This document shows positions 41,704 to 51,404 of a stretch of 64,000 nucleotides of DNA, piece by piece (position 1 is the stretch's first letter; each line of letters starts with the position of its first letter). The notes beneath the pieces are model-generated. The model made no database searches. It was given only the letters and a program-made list of their open reading frames with translations, and was not told where the DNA came from. This stretch comes from Saprospiraceae bacterium (GTDB taxonomy: Bacteria; Bacteroidota; Bacteroidia; Chitinophagales; Saprospiraceae), in the NCBI GenBank assembly GCA_019638455.1, contig JAHBTU010000002.1, positions 1,460,501 through 1,524,500 on the forward strand. Direction: 5' to 3'. The position numbers and the translations under genes were made by a program.

Positions 41704-43343
41704 ACAACAGGTTCCATGACGATGCCAAGACAAGCCCTGACCCTGTCTTCGTGCAATACCAATCTTACGGTGCTTGGATAACAGGACCTACCCGCATCAC
41801 ATTGCAAAAAAACAAGTTTTTCCAAAACTACGAGACCGATATCCGGCATGAATTCAAAGGCATTTGGCTTACTGGCTCACCGTCCAATGTCTTGGACAAA
41901 AATGACTTTGTAGGCAATTACGGCCCAATGAATATTACAAACAGCGGCGGCTACGCTTACAGAGGGATTCATGTAGACAACTCAAACTCCAACAAACTGT
42001 CGTGCAACACGAGCACAAATCTGAATCAAGGCTTCTTTTTCAACGGCCCGGCTTGCGACCACACCAACTTCCGCAGCAACACAATGACCGACAACTTGGA
42101 AGGGTTGTATTTGTCGCCCGGCAGCATCATCGGTGTTCAAAGCGAAAAAATGAACACTTGGCCGGGCAGCGGGGCGCTCGAAGCGCATTTTGATGGAATG
42201 CCGGAGCAGGGTCTGATGTTTATGTCTCAATTCAGAATCAACACTTCCAATCAAAATTCTCCACTTTGGGCAAGCCCGAGGGTTCCAGCAAACAACTGGT
42301 TTGTACCCTCTGGTAACGAGCCGCCTATAGGGGTCCCGTTGTCGGAGACCTGCTTCGAGGAAATAAACGAAGACCCGCCCGGCTCAGAGGCGAACGCAAG
42401 GGCGATAGCCGGTACTTTTGAGGACTACAAGGGTTATCCAGCATCGGGATGGGAGGCGCGATTGGATGCTTTTGCCGTACTGGCCGCACATCCCGAACTC
42501 CGGCCCGAGAACAGCCCGGAAGCGCAGTTTTACAACACCCACGATACGGGCAACACAGGCAAACTCCAGCGGGCAAGGGATGCTTGGGACAACATCACTG
42601 TATTCACTGCCTCGTTCGAGAGCAGCTGGAATGCCAACCAAGCAGATATAGCGGCAAAGCTCGGAGAGATAAGAGCACAAACCCAACTGATGCAGGAAGC
42701 CGAAACAGAATCCGAACAGCAACAAATCGCGCAAACGTTGGGAACGCTGCAATCAGAACTGACCACGCTGCAACAAACTAACCAGAGCCTTTCCGAGCAA
42801 TATAAATCTGATGTGGCAGATCGAGCGAACCAATTGGCCGCCGATTTGGACAACGTAAATACAACGGACGTCTGGGAACAAAATCTGAAAACTGTGCTGG
42901 TTTTGTCGGCAGAAAAACTGTTGTCTGGCAACACCGAATGGACGACTACTCAATACAATTCCCTAAAATCTATCGCCGACCAGTGTCGGCACGAAGGCGG
43001 CATCGGGGTAGTCATGGCGCGTGTTGCAATTGAAGAATTTGACTACGATGACGAGGCTATGTGTCCCGGTGCCGGGCTGCCGCGCAGCAGCGATGCTGCA
43101 CGTTTGGGCGCATTGGTCGCGCCAAACCCTGCTTCGGACTTTTGCCGATTGACCTTTGAACAACCTGTGAACGGTTCATTGCGCGTGTACAATTTTCAAG
43201 GGCAGGTAGTCCGCAATGTGCGATTTGCGGAAGCCTCCTATTTCGAACTTGACACACGAAACTTGTCAAGCGGCCTCTATGGCATCGAGGTGCGAACCAA
43301 ACAAGGCTTGCGATACGCTGGCAAACTGAGCATCGTCCGTTGA
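41704..43343 (+). pseudogene. 3' part of secreted beta-helix protein with T9SS domain
   Basis: Continues the 36460 gene in frame. It carries the last beta-helix turns (YRGIHVDNSNSNKLSCNTST, NTMTDNLEGLYLSPGS), a long helical stretch (residues IAAKLGEIRAQTQLMQEAET, then QQIAQTLGTLQSELTTLQQT) that looks like a coiled coil, and a T9SS type A domain (LGALVAPNPASDFCRLTFEQ to LRYAGKLSIVR). As the gene is split it cannot be made whole unless the insertion is lost. Confidence 0.9.
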
Positions 43344-43362
43344 TTTTCATCGCTCTCTCATG

Positions 43363-43404
43363 GGGCAACCGCAGGCGCACGGGCGGTTGCCCTTTCACTT
43401 TTGC
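43363..43404 (+). terminator. Terminator after the beta-helix gene
   Basis: GGGCAACCGC (43363-43372) pairs perfectly with GCGGTTGCCC (43383-43392), followed by TTTCACTTTTG. Confidence 0.7.
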
Positions 43405-43433
43405 CTTTTTCCGCTATTTTAAAGATTTCCGCT

Positions 43434-44888
43434 ATGCTGCACAACCGATACTTTTTTGTTGCGACATTCTTCATCCTTCCACTGCTCTGCCTTGCTCAAA
43501 AACACGACAACGTCTGGATGTGGGGCTATAATAACATCACTAGCAATCCCCTTTTTGGAGGGGCGAACATGGATTTTTCTTTCACACCTCCTCATATTTA
43601 TCCTCAAAAGAAAAAAATTGATTTGGGTTTTTACTGCGGTGTGTGCAGCGATTCCTCCGGCCACTTGGCTTTTTACACCAACGGCATCTCCATCCGCGAC
43701 ACCACGCACAACCGGATGCTCAATGGCGACACCCTCAACCCGGGGCCAATCTGGCTGGATTGGCAAAACGACTCTTACCCCAACGGCCCTTTTTGCTTTG
43801 CCCTGCCCGCGCCGGGGAAGCACGACCAATATTATTTCTTCCATGTAGGGTCTGCAATCACCACGTTGTTCATCACCACGCCATTTTACTATACCATTAT
43901 AGACATGAACGGCAATAACGGGCTGGGCGCGGTGACGAAAAAAAATCAATTGCTGCTGCCCTGGGGCATAAATTTGATTGCCCCGGTAGCGGTTAAACAC
44001 GGCAACGGGCGCGATTGGTGGGTCATCATTGGTGAACTTTCGACCCCAAAAATCTACACTTTTCTGCTTGACCCTGAGGGCGTACACGGCCCTTTTGAGA
44101 CCGAAATGGCATTTGATTTTCCCGGTACGGAATATCAATCGGTCAACGCCATGTCGCCCGACGGGCGCACATACATCCGTTGCGACGGGCTCAACGGGCT
44201 GCACATTTACGACTTCGACCGCTGTAGCGGCACGTTCGGCAATCTGCGCGTATTGCCTTTTGGCGACGAAGATTTTTTTGGGTTTGCGACCGTGTTCGCA
44301 CCTGATTCGAGGCATTTGTACGTCTCCTCTTGGGAAACCGTGACCGTGCTCGACTTGGACGCGCCCGATATCAGCGCCTCCTTCGATACACTTGCATACT
44401 TTGACGGAAAAGCCTCTCCGTTCGAGCCTTTTCTGACGGGATTTTGGAATCCTAATCTTGCCCCAGATGGCAAAATTTATTATGCTACTACCAATGGTAC
44501 CTTGTCCATGCATATTATCCACCAGCCCAACTTGCCGGGCCACAGCGCCGATGTGGAACAGCACGGGTTGGACTTGCCAAAATTCAACAGTGGCACCATG
44601 TGCCTTTTCCCCAACTACCGCCTCGGCGAGTGGGAAGGCTCGCCTTGCGACACCCTGAACGGCCAAAAACCGGGGGATGGATTTGAAAAGACGGCTTATC
44701 ATCCATCAAAGCAAATCAGGAAGGACGACTATGTGGTGCTACCACCTATTGCTGGCAAGGCCCGGCAAGGCGACAGGCCAAAAACGTCGCGGCCGCGCAT
44801 GGCGGAAATTGCCTTGCGGCAGTTGGAGGAACAAAAAAAAGAAAGGGAAGCATTGGACAAAGAAGAGCCAAAGGAAGATAGGCAATAA
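43434..44888 (+). CDS. Secreted beta-propeller-like protein, paralog 1 (no T9SS domain)
   Basis: Start at 43434 gives a signal peptide (MLHNRYFFVATFFILPLLCL). The 484-residue product reads as a WD40/PD40-like propeller with repeated blades: HDNVWMWGYNNITS, GHLAFYTNGISI, KHGNGRDWWVIIGEL, SPDGRTYIRCDGLNGLHIYD, FDRCSGTFGNLRVL, PDSRHLYVSSWETVTVLDLD, and PNYRLGEWEGSPCDTLNG. The C-terminus is a charged Lys/Glu tail (LRQLEEQKKEREALDKEEPK), not a sorting domain. The same motifs occur in the next gene, 22 bases on, so this is a tandem duplication. Confidence 0.8.
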   Translation: MLHNRYFFVATFFILPLLCLAQKHDNVWMWGYNNITSNPLFGGANMDFSFTPPHIYPQKKKIDLGFYCGVCSDSSGHLAFYTNGISIRDTTHNRMLNGDTLNPGPIWLDWQNDSYPNGPFCFALPAPGKHDQYYFFHVGSAITTLFITTPFYYTIIDMNGNNGLGAVTKKNQLLLPWGINLIAPVAVKHGNGRDWWVIIGELSTPKIYTFLLDPEGVHGPFETEMAFDFPGTEYQSVNAMSPDGRTYIRCDGLNGLHIYDFDRCSGTFGNLRVLPFGDEDFFGFATVFAPDSRHLYVSSWETVTVLDLDAPDISASFDTLAYFDGKASPFEPFLTGFWNPNLAPDGKIYYATTNGTLSMHIIHQPNLPGHSADVEQHGLDLPKFNSGTMCLFPNYRLGEWEGSPCDTLNGQKPGDGFEKTAYHPSKQIRKDDYVVLPPIAGKARQGDRPKTSRPRMAEIALRQLEEQKKEREALDKEEPKEDRQ

Positions 44889-44910
44889 TGACACAAAACA
44901 ACACATAACG

Positions 44911-46425
44911 ATGACACGACTTTTCACTCTGTCTCTCGCCGCCTTGCTATCAAGTCAGGTTCTGCTGGGTCAGGCACACGACCGCGTGTGGCTCACAGGT
45001 TACAATGAATTTCCAGGTGTGGCTGGATACGGCCACGCTCAAATTCTTTTTCAAGGTGATTCTGTTTTGGTTGAACCAACCTATTTAGCGTTCAACTTCG
45101 AAAGCACAGTCGCGGTCATGTCCGATGCCAACGGCAATGTGCTTTTTTACACCAACGGCTGCGAGGTAGCCAATCGCAACCATCAACTAATGCCCAATGG
45201 GGCAGGGCTGAATCCGGGCGACATTAATGATTTGGTGTGTCCATGGAAAGGCTACATCTTGCCGCAAGGTGCCATGGTGCTTCCTGACCCAGGAGACACC
45301 AACCGCTATTTCCTGCTTCACATGGGCGCTTCGTATGACCCAGTCCGCAAAATAAAATTGGGACCGCTTTACTATTCTGTTGTAGGCATGACACTACAAA
45401 ATGGGTTGGGCGATGTGATTTCCAAGAACAATGTCATGTTTGACGGAGATATGGGTTCTTTCAACGCTGTCCGGCATGGCAACGGGCGCGACTGGTGGAT
45501 TATCGTGCCAGCCTTCAGCAACAAGTCTTGGCATGCCTTTATCCTATCGCCAGAGGGAATCGTGCAACATACCTCCAGCAATATGGCGCTCGAACTGCCT
45601 AACTGTGAAAAACACATGGGTACCAATATCTCACCAAACGGGGATAAAGTCGCCAACTGGGGGGATTGCAAAGTCACAATCTTGGATTTTGACCGCTGCT
45701 TGGGTTTATTTGACAACCTGTTAGAACTCCCAGCCCCAACCCATTGGATTCCCGGCGGTGGGGTAGCGTTTTCGCCTACGGGCCGTTACCTGTACGCGAC
45801 TTCCCAAAACGTGCTTTTTCGCGCCGACCTCGAGGCGGCATCACCGAAGCTCGACACCATGCGCTATTCTTATGACCCCTTCAATCAAAGTCCATATTAT
45901 GTGCCGGGCAACACGTTCCATTATTTGGTCAATGGTGCAAAAGGGGCAATCTATGGGAATATCCCATCGCGGGCAAGGCATTTGCACGCTCTAAATGAAC
46001 CGGATGGCTTGACCATTGACAGCATTAATTTCCATGCGAAAGCAATCAATCTCCCCGTGCCTGGGGTGCGTACGCTGCCTCATCTCCCCAATTACCGCCT
46101 CTACGACCTGCCCGGCAGCCCCTGCGACACGCTGGGCATCAACGGCCCCACTACAAGCGCCCCCGCGCCACCCGCCCCCGACCCGCTGCACCTCCAGCCC
46201 AACCCCGCCACCGACGAGGTGCTCGTCAGCCTCCACCAGCCGATGGAGGGTCGCTGGCAGCTGGTGGCGCCATCGGGTCAGGTGGTGCGCGCTGGTCTCT
46301 GGCCCGCGGCGCAGACCACGCAGCGCATTGACGTCAGCCACCTCGGCGCCGGGGTGTACTTCTTCCGGTTCGTGGCCGAATCGGGGCGAGTGGTGAGCAC
46401 GCGGAAGGTGGTCGTGGCGCGGTGA
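44911..46425 (+). CDS. Secreted beta-propeller-like protein, paralog 2, with T9SS domain
   Basis: Start at 44911 (MTRLFTLSLAALLSSQVLLG) right after the first paralog. The 504-residue protein shows HDRVWLTGYNEFPG, VLFYTNGCEVANRN, RHGNGRDWWIIVPAF, FDRCLGLFDNLLEL and PNYRLYDLPGSPCDTLGING in the same order. After a Pro/Ala linker a type A sorting domain follows (LHLQPNPATDEVLVSLHQPM to VVSTRKVVVAR). Probably surface-exposed. Ligand unknown. Confidence 0.85.
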   Translation: MTRLFTLSLAALLSSQVLLGQAHDRVWLTGYNEFPGVAGYGHAQILFQGDSVLVEPTYLAFNFESTVAVMSDANGNVLFYTNGCEVANRNHQLMPNGAGLNPGDINDLVCPWKGYILPQGAMVLPDPGDTNRYFLLHMGASYDPVRKIKLGPLYYSVVGMTLQNGLGDVISKNNVMFDGDMGSFNAVRHGNGRDWWIIVPAFSNKSWHAFILSPEGIVQHTSSNMALELPNCEKHMGTNISPNGDKVANWGDCKVTILDFDRCLGLFDNLLELPAPTHWIPGGGVAFSPTGRYLYATSQNVLFRADLEAASPKLDTMRYSYDPFNQSPYYVPGNTFHYLVNGAKGAIYGNIPSRARHLHALNEPDGLTIDSINFHAKAINLPVPGVRTLPHLPNYRLYDLPGSPCDTLGINGPTTSAPAPPAPDPLHLQPNPATDEVLVSLHQPMEGRWQLVAPSGQVVRAGLWPAAQTTQRIDVSHLGAGVYFFRFVAESGRVVSTRKVVVAR

Positions 46426-46731
46426 GGAGGGGGATTGACGATTGCACGAGTGACGATTGCAAGATTGTTGATGGGTCGAGCGCGGCATCGAGGTTCGGTG
46501 CTGCCCCCGGCACATCTAAAATTGGCAATCATGTAATCGGCAATCTTTGTTGCTACTGTTGGCGTCCCCGCCAACAAAGACTGCAATTCACAGAGAACAC
46601 TCGTACGGACATCCTGCGAGAGCAGATGTTTCGTGTACCCTCGTCGAAAAACACCCCATTTGTTAAGCTCCACATCTTATGTTTGCATAGTCTGCAAATC
46701 TCACCACATTTCTTCACCAACACCGAAAGCA

Positions 46732-48837
46732 ATGCGCATAGCCTCCCTGCCACTTATTTTCTCCCTGTTTTTTGCACTCCCGATTTTTGCCCAAACCGAC
46801 TATTCCGGCAACTGGAAGGGTGTCATAGAACTGCCGGGCATGAACCTCGAAATCGCCATTGACCTCAAAAAAGAAGGCGGCCAATGGGTGGGCGACCTCG
46901 ACATTCCAGTTCAACAGGTCAAAGACATGGCGCTGGCCGATTTGAAAATAGAAGGGCGCAACATGAGCTTCAAACTGCCCGAAGTACCGAGCAACGCCTC
47001 GTTTTCGGGCAGTTTTGATGAAAAAGGCGAGCGTTTGGAAGGCACTTTCACCCAGTCGGGTATGTCGTTCCCGATGAAACTCGCTCGCGCCAGCGCCGCC
47101 GAGAAAGCCGTCGAGGAAAAACGCTTGCAAGACGCCATAGCCACGCTGCGGCATTTGGCCGACTCGCTGCGCGAAAAACGAATGGTGCCGGGCTTGGGCT
47201 TCGGCATGGTGAAAGACGGCAAGGTATTGCTCGCGGAGGGCTACGGCTACCGGGATTTGGAAAAAAAATTGCCCGCGACGGCCAACACGCAATTCGCCAT
47301 CGGCTCCAGCACGAAAGCGTTCACAGCGGCGGGTCTTGCTGTTTTGGCCGACAAGGGCCAGTTGGAATGGGAAAAGCCCATCATTCACTATTTGCCCGAT
47401 TTCAAACTGCACGACGAGCTCGCTACCCGCGAAATGAGCGCCGTGGACCTGCTGAGTCACCGCTCTGGCCTGCCGCGCCACGATTTTATGTGGTATGGCT
47501 CGGCATTTTCCAGAAAAGAAATCTACGACAGGCTCCGCCACTTGCCGCCCAACAAAAGCCTGCGCACCACTTGGCAATACAACAACCTGATGTTCATGGC
47601 CGCAGGCGTGCTGACCGAGCGCATCTCGGGCAGCACTTGGGAGCAGTTTGTGAGTACCCATATATTCCAGCCGCTTGGCATGAGCAATTCCAACTTTTCG
47701 GTGAAAGATATGACCGCTTCGAAGGATGCCGCACTCGGCTACCGCACCAAAGCTCGCAAGGAAAACATCCGCATGGACTATCGCAACATTGATGCAGTAG
47801 GCCCGGCCGGCAGCATCAATTCCAGCGTGAACGATATGCTGAAATGGGTTCAGTTTCACCTCGACGAAGGCAAAGCGGGCGGCAAACAGGTGCTGAGCGC
47901 CGCCGAAATCGCCCGGTTGCGGCTACCCGTCATGCTGATGAACGAATCCGGCACGGAAAAAACGCCTGAAATCACCGACTACACCTACGGCTTAGGCTGG
48001 TTCATCTATCGTTACAAGGGCTTGCGCGTGGTGGAGCATGGCGGCAACATTGACGGTTTTTCGGCACTCGTGTTCATGGTGCCGGAAAAGGAGTTTGGTC
48101 TGGTCATCCTCACCAATCAAAACGCTTCTGGGGCACCCACCTTGTTGGCTCGATACGCCACCGACCTTGTGCTCGGACTCGCGCCCACCGATTGGTATGC
48201 CCGCATCTATGCCGAGGGCGACAAACAAGAAGCGGAAAAAAAAGACGACAAAAAACCCGAGCCCAAACGGGTGGCAGGCACGCAGCCAAGTCATTCGTTG
48301 AGCGAATACGCGGGGGAGTACGAGCATGCGGGCTATGGCATCATCGAGGTGAAACACGATGAAAAGGGGCTTCGCATGAAGTTCAACAGTTTCTCCTTGG
48401 CACTCGAACACTGGCACTACGACGTGTTCAGCGCCAAAGACGAGGATTTGGAAATGACCGTGATGCTCAATTTTCAGACTGACCAAAACGGCAACATCTA
48501 CCAACTCACCACCAGCACCGACCCGCTCGTGGATGATATGGCATTCAAAAAAACACCGCCACGCCGACTTTCCGACCCTGTTTTTTTGCAACGCCTCACA
48601 GGCAAATACATATTGGAAGAAGGAGATACGCCCATCACATTCGAATTGCGCAACAAAACCCTTTACCTGAAAATACCGGGTCAGCAGGAATACACGCTTG
48701 AGCCGTTTCAAGGCACCGAGTTCAAACTCAAAGGGCTGAACGGGTATAGCGTTGTGTTTGAACTTGATGGAAAAGACAACACGACGAGCGCTTCATTTGT
48801 GCAGCCGAATGGTGTGTTCAAGGCAAGGCGAGAGTAG
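46732..48837 (+). CDS. Secreted serine hydrolase of the beta-lactamase/class C family
   Basis: Start at 46732 gives a signal peptide (MRIASLPLIFSLFFALPIFA). The 701-residue protein has an N-terminal beta-domain (YSGNWKGVIELPGMNLEIAI), a serine-hydrolase domain with SxxK in FAIGSSTKAFTAAGLAVLAD, YxN in YNNLMFMAAGVL and HGG in VVEHGGNIDGFSALVFMV, and a C-terminal DUF3471-like beta domain (YAGEYEHAGYGIIEVKHDEK). Such enzymes hydrolyse peptides or esters in the periplasm; beta-lactam resistance is not implied. A Lys/Glu linker separates the domains. Confidence 0.9.
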   Translation: MRIASLPLIFSLFFALPIFAQTDYSGNWKGVIELPGMNLEIAIDLKKEGGQWVGDLDIPVQQVKDMALADLKIEGRNMSFKLPEVPSNASFSGSFDEKGERLEGTFTQSGMSFPMKLARASAAEKAVEEKRLQDAIATLRHLADSLREKRMVPGLGFGMVKDGKVLLAEGYGYRDLEKKLPATANTQFAIGSSTKAFTAAGLAVLADKGQLEWEKPIIHYLPDFKLHDELATREMSAVDLLSHRSGLPRHDFMWYGSAFSRKEIYDRLRHLPPNKSLRTTWQYNNLMFMAAGVLTERISGSTWEQFVSTHIFQPLGMSNSNFSVKDMTASKDAALGYRTKARKENIRMDYRNIDAVGPAGSINSSVNDMLKWVQFHLDEGKAGGKQVLSAAEIARLRLPVMLMNESGTEKTPEITDYTYGLGWFIYRYKGLRVVEHGGNIDGFSALVFMVPEKEFGLVILTNQNASGAPTLLARYATDLVLGLAPTDWYARIYAEGDKQEAEKKDDKKPEPKRVAGTQPSHSLSEYAGEYEHAGYGIIEVKHDEKGLRMKFNSFSLALEHWHYDVFSAKDEDLEMTVMLNFQTDQNGNIYQLTTSTDPLVDDMAFKKTPPRRLSDPVFLQRLTGKYILEEGDTPITFELRNKTLYLKIPGQQEYTLEPFQGTEFKLKGLNGYSVVFELDGKDNTTSASFVQPNGVFKARRE

Positions 48838-49054
48838 TATCGGCATGGGTGCTTTTCGCCATGCGCGGGTCTTACGACACGACCCCTCACTATCGTATTT
48901 TCGTTTTTCGCCGTGCGCGGGTTCTCGCCGCGCGCGGCGAAATCTCGAAACTCGCGTTAAACAGTATGCCCTTTGAAAACCATCCATGCTCTCCTTTGTA
49001 CGCGAAGTGGTATAAAAAAACCGGAAAAAAGTTATCTTCGCGCCAACTCGCCTT

Positions 49055-49171
49055 AGTACATTGTAAATTAAATCTGCCACAAAGACGCGAAGGCACAAAG
49101 GTTTATCAGTCAATTTCTTAGAGTCTTTGCGCCTTTGTGGCAAAATCAAGATATTTATTTTACATTGTACT
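49055..49171. repeat. Palindromic intergenic element
   Basis: AGTACATTGTAAA and TTTACATTGTACT bracket CCACAAAGACGCGAAG and CTTTGCGCCTTTGTGG, which face each other. The last pair shares wording with the middle of R3. The stretch before it, 48838-49054, shows only GC-rich half-palindromes and no gene. Confidence 0.65.
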
Positions 49172-49187
49172 TAGTACGTCGGTGGTA

Positions 49188-49294
49188 TTACACCTCGTGC
49201 CGCCAAGTTTTGGGCATGGCCAAAAGCGCAATCTGCTCAAAATCAGGGGCATCAATCAAGTTCATCTGATAAATCCTATCGAATCAAGGTATAA
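49188..49294 (+). repeat. Dispersed repeat R2, copy 2
   Basis: Runs from TTACACCTCGTGCCGCCAAG to GAATCAAGGTATAA, matching 53874-53984 and 31439-31537. End bases TTACACC and GGTATAA are near inverted repeats. Confidence 0.8.
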
Positions 49295-49321
49295 AAGCGC
49301 AACCTCTCTCGAAACCCAGCT

Positions 49322-49444
49322 ATTCTCGGTTTGTAAGAGGTGTCATCTTTTGAGGAACGAAAAAGGTGACATCTCGGCCTGTTTTTGAGATGTCACCCCT
49401 CCATGCTTCCGGGATGACACCTCAGAACCCGACAAAGCGAGAAT
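49322..49444. other. Long nested stem structure upstream of the TPR lipoprotein gene
   Basis: ATTCTCG...TTTGT...AGGTGTCATC (49322-49347) pairs with GATGACACCT...ACAAA...CGAGAAT (49413-49444); inside, GGTGACATCTC (49365-49375) pairs with GAGATGTCACC (49387-49397). About 33 pairs in all. It ends about 160 bases before the next gene start. It could be a leader RNA or a mobile palindrome. Confidence 0.6.
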
Positions 49445-49605
49445 CGCTGCTCGAAACCTCGGGATTAGCACGATTTATCCCTAGATTTTGGGATTTTCCA
49501 ATTATCACATTGTGCTTGCCGCTCAAAAAGCCCCCCATATAGACTGCCCCCTCCCGCCTGACACTTACGTCTAACCATTTTTTTCAAATACTAAATCTGT
49601 AAGTC

Positions 49606-51339
49606 ATGCGAACAGTCTATCTTTTTCTCGCTCCTTTTCTGTTGGCAGCACTCTGCGCTTGCCAAACCAAAAAGGCCCAAAATCCTACCCCTGCCACCAC
49701 GAGTACCATCAGCTTCTGCGCTCCCAAAAACGTCATCCTCGATACCGAACCTGCCTCTGACGGCTCGCTTTCGCCCCTGTTTTGGGGGCTGACCGACCAC
49801 TTCACCTACCCCGTCACCACGAAGTCGAAACAAGCACAGAAGTATTTTGACCAAGGACTGATGCTTTCCTACGGCTTCAACCACGCCGAAGCGCACCGCT
49901 CTTTCCGCGAGGCCGCTCGCCTCGACCCCGATTGCGCGATGGCCTATTGGGGGCAGGCTTATGTGCTTGGCCCCAATTACAACGCGGGCATGGACCCCAC
50001 CACCCTGCCCGCTGCGCTCGAAGCCGTGGAGCAAGCGCGTGTCCGAATGCACACCTGCACGCCCAAAGAGCAGTTCCTGATTCAGACCATTGCCAAACGC
50101 TACCCAAAATCGCAAGACGAGGATGCCCAACCCTACTACCAAGCCTACGCCGACGCGCTCAAATCGGGTTTCCAACAATACCCCGACGACCTCGACCTCG
50201 CAGCCATGACCGCCGAGGCGCTCATGGATATGCACCCCTGGGACTTGTGGGAGAAAAACGGCCAACCCAAGCCCTGGACACCCGAAATTGTCCAAATCAT
50301 CGAGGGCATTTTGGCCAAAAACCCGCGTCACCCGCAAGCCGTTCACCTCTACATCCACGCGACGGAGGCCAGTGGCAACCCCGAAAAGGCGATTCCTTAC
50401 GCCAAAACACTGGAACGCCTCGTGCCCGGCTCCGGCCACTTGGTACACATGCCCTCACATACCTACATCAACACGGGACATTACCATGAGGGTACTTTGG
50501 CCAACGAACGCGCCGTGAAAATTGACAGCCTCTATGTGGAAACCTGCCACGAGGGAGGTGTTTACCCATTGGTTTATTACCCACACAACTGGCACTTTCT
50601 CGCAGCCTGCGCCGCGCTCGAAGGACGGGGCCGCCGCGCCCTCGAAGCCAGTCGCTACATGGCCAACCACGTCGTGGACCAAGAGGCCATGCACGACCTC
50701 AGCATGGCAACGCTCCAGCACTATTACACCATCCCGTGGTACATCATGGTCAAATTCGCAATGTGGGACGACATCTTGCAGGAAAAACAACCTGACCCGT
50801 CATTGCCCCTGCCGACTGCTATTTGGAACTACGCACGGGGCATGGCCCTTGCCAACAAAGGCAATTTTACGGATGCCGAGGCCACCTTGCGCATCGTGCA
50901 AACGCTCGAAAACGACACCACGATTGCCCAAATAACCATTTGGGACATCAACCAAGCATCTGACCTCGTGCGCATTGCCGCACTCGTGCTGGAAGGCGAA
51001 ATCTCTTTCAGAAAAGGGAACCTGACCAAGGCCATCGAACTACTTAAAAAAGCGGTGGACGTGGAAGACCAACTCAACTACAACGAGCCGCCCGATTGGT
51101 TCTTCTCCGTACGCCATCCATTGGGACACGTCCTGTTGAAAGCAGCCAAATACAGGGAAGCCGAAGCGGTGTATCGCAAGGATTTGGAGGAGTACAAGGA
51201 AAATGGTTGGGCGCTCATCGGGCTTTATCACAGCCTCAAAAACCAACCCGGCAAATCCGCTGAGGCGGCCAAAGTGTTGGCGCGCTATAAAAAAGCGTGG
51301 CAATGGGCTGATGCGAAACTGGATTCCTCGGTTTTGTAA
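49606..51339 (+). CDS. TPR lipoprotein, unknown function
   Basis: The 577-residue protein starts with a lipoprotein signal (MRTVYLFLAPFLLAALCACQ; Cys 19). TPR-like helix pairs follow, e.g. AQKYFDQGLMLSYGFNHAEA, HRSFREAARLDPDCAMAYWG, EILAKNPRHPQAVHLYIHAT and HMPSHTYINTGHYHEGTLAN. The HLVHMPSHTYI...H pattern, with conserved His, is often seen in this group of large bacterial TPR proteins. It would sit in the periplasm, anchored to a membrane. Function is not known. Confidence 0.85.
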   Translation: MRTVYLFLAPFLLAALCACQTKKAQNPTPATTSTISFCAPKNVILDTEPASDGSLSPLFWGLTDHFTYPVTTKSKQAQKYFDQGLMLSYGFNHAEAHRSFREAARLDPDCAMAYWGQAYVLGPNYNAGMDPTTLPAALEAVEQARVRMHTCTPKEQFLIQTIAKRYPKSQDEDAQPYYQAYADALKSGFQQYPDDLDLAAMTAEALMDMHPWDLWEKNGQPKPWTPEIVQIIEGILAKNPRHPQAVHLYIHATEASGNPEKAIPYAKTLERLVPGSGHLVHMPSHTYINTGHYHEGTLANERAVKIDSLYVETCHEGGVYPLVYYPHNWHFLAACAALEGRGRRALEASRYMANHVVDQEAMHDLSMATLQHYYTIPWYIMVKFAMWDDILQEKQPDPSLPLPTAIWNYARGMALANKGNFTDAEATLRIVQTLENDTTIAQITIWDINQASDLVRIAALVLEGEISFRKGNLTKAIELLKKAVDVEDQLNYNEPPDWFFSVRHPLGHVLLKAAKYREAEAVYRKDLEEYKENGWALIGLYHSLKNQPGKSAEAAKVLARYKKAWQWADAKLDSSVL

Positions 51340-51350
51340 GGTTTGCGGGC

Positions 51351-51389
51351 GACGGGCTGGCGCGAAACGAAGGCTCACGCCAGCCCGTC
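51351..51389. terminator. Strong hairpin between convergent genes
   Basis: GACGGGCTGGCG (51351-51362) pairs perfectly with CGCCAGCCCGTC (51378-51389). No T-tract follows on either side, so its terminator role is uncertain. Confidence 0.4.
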
Positions 51390-51404
51390 AAACATCCGTC
51401 AGCA

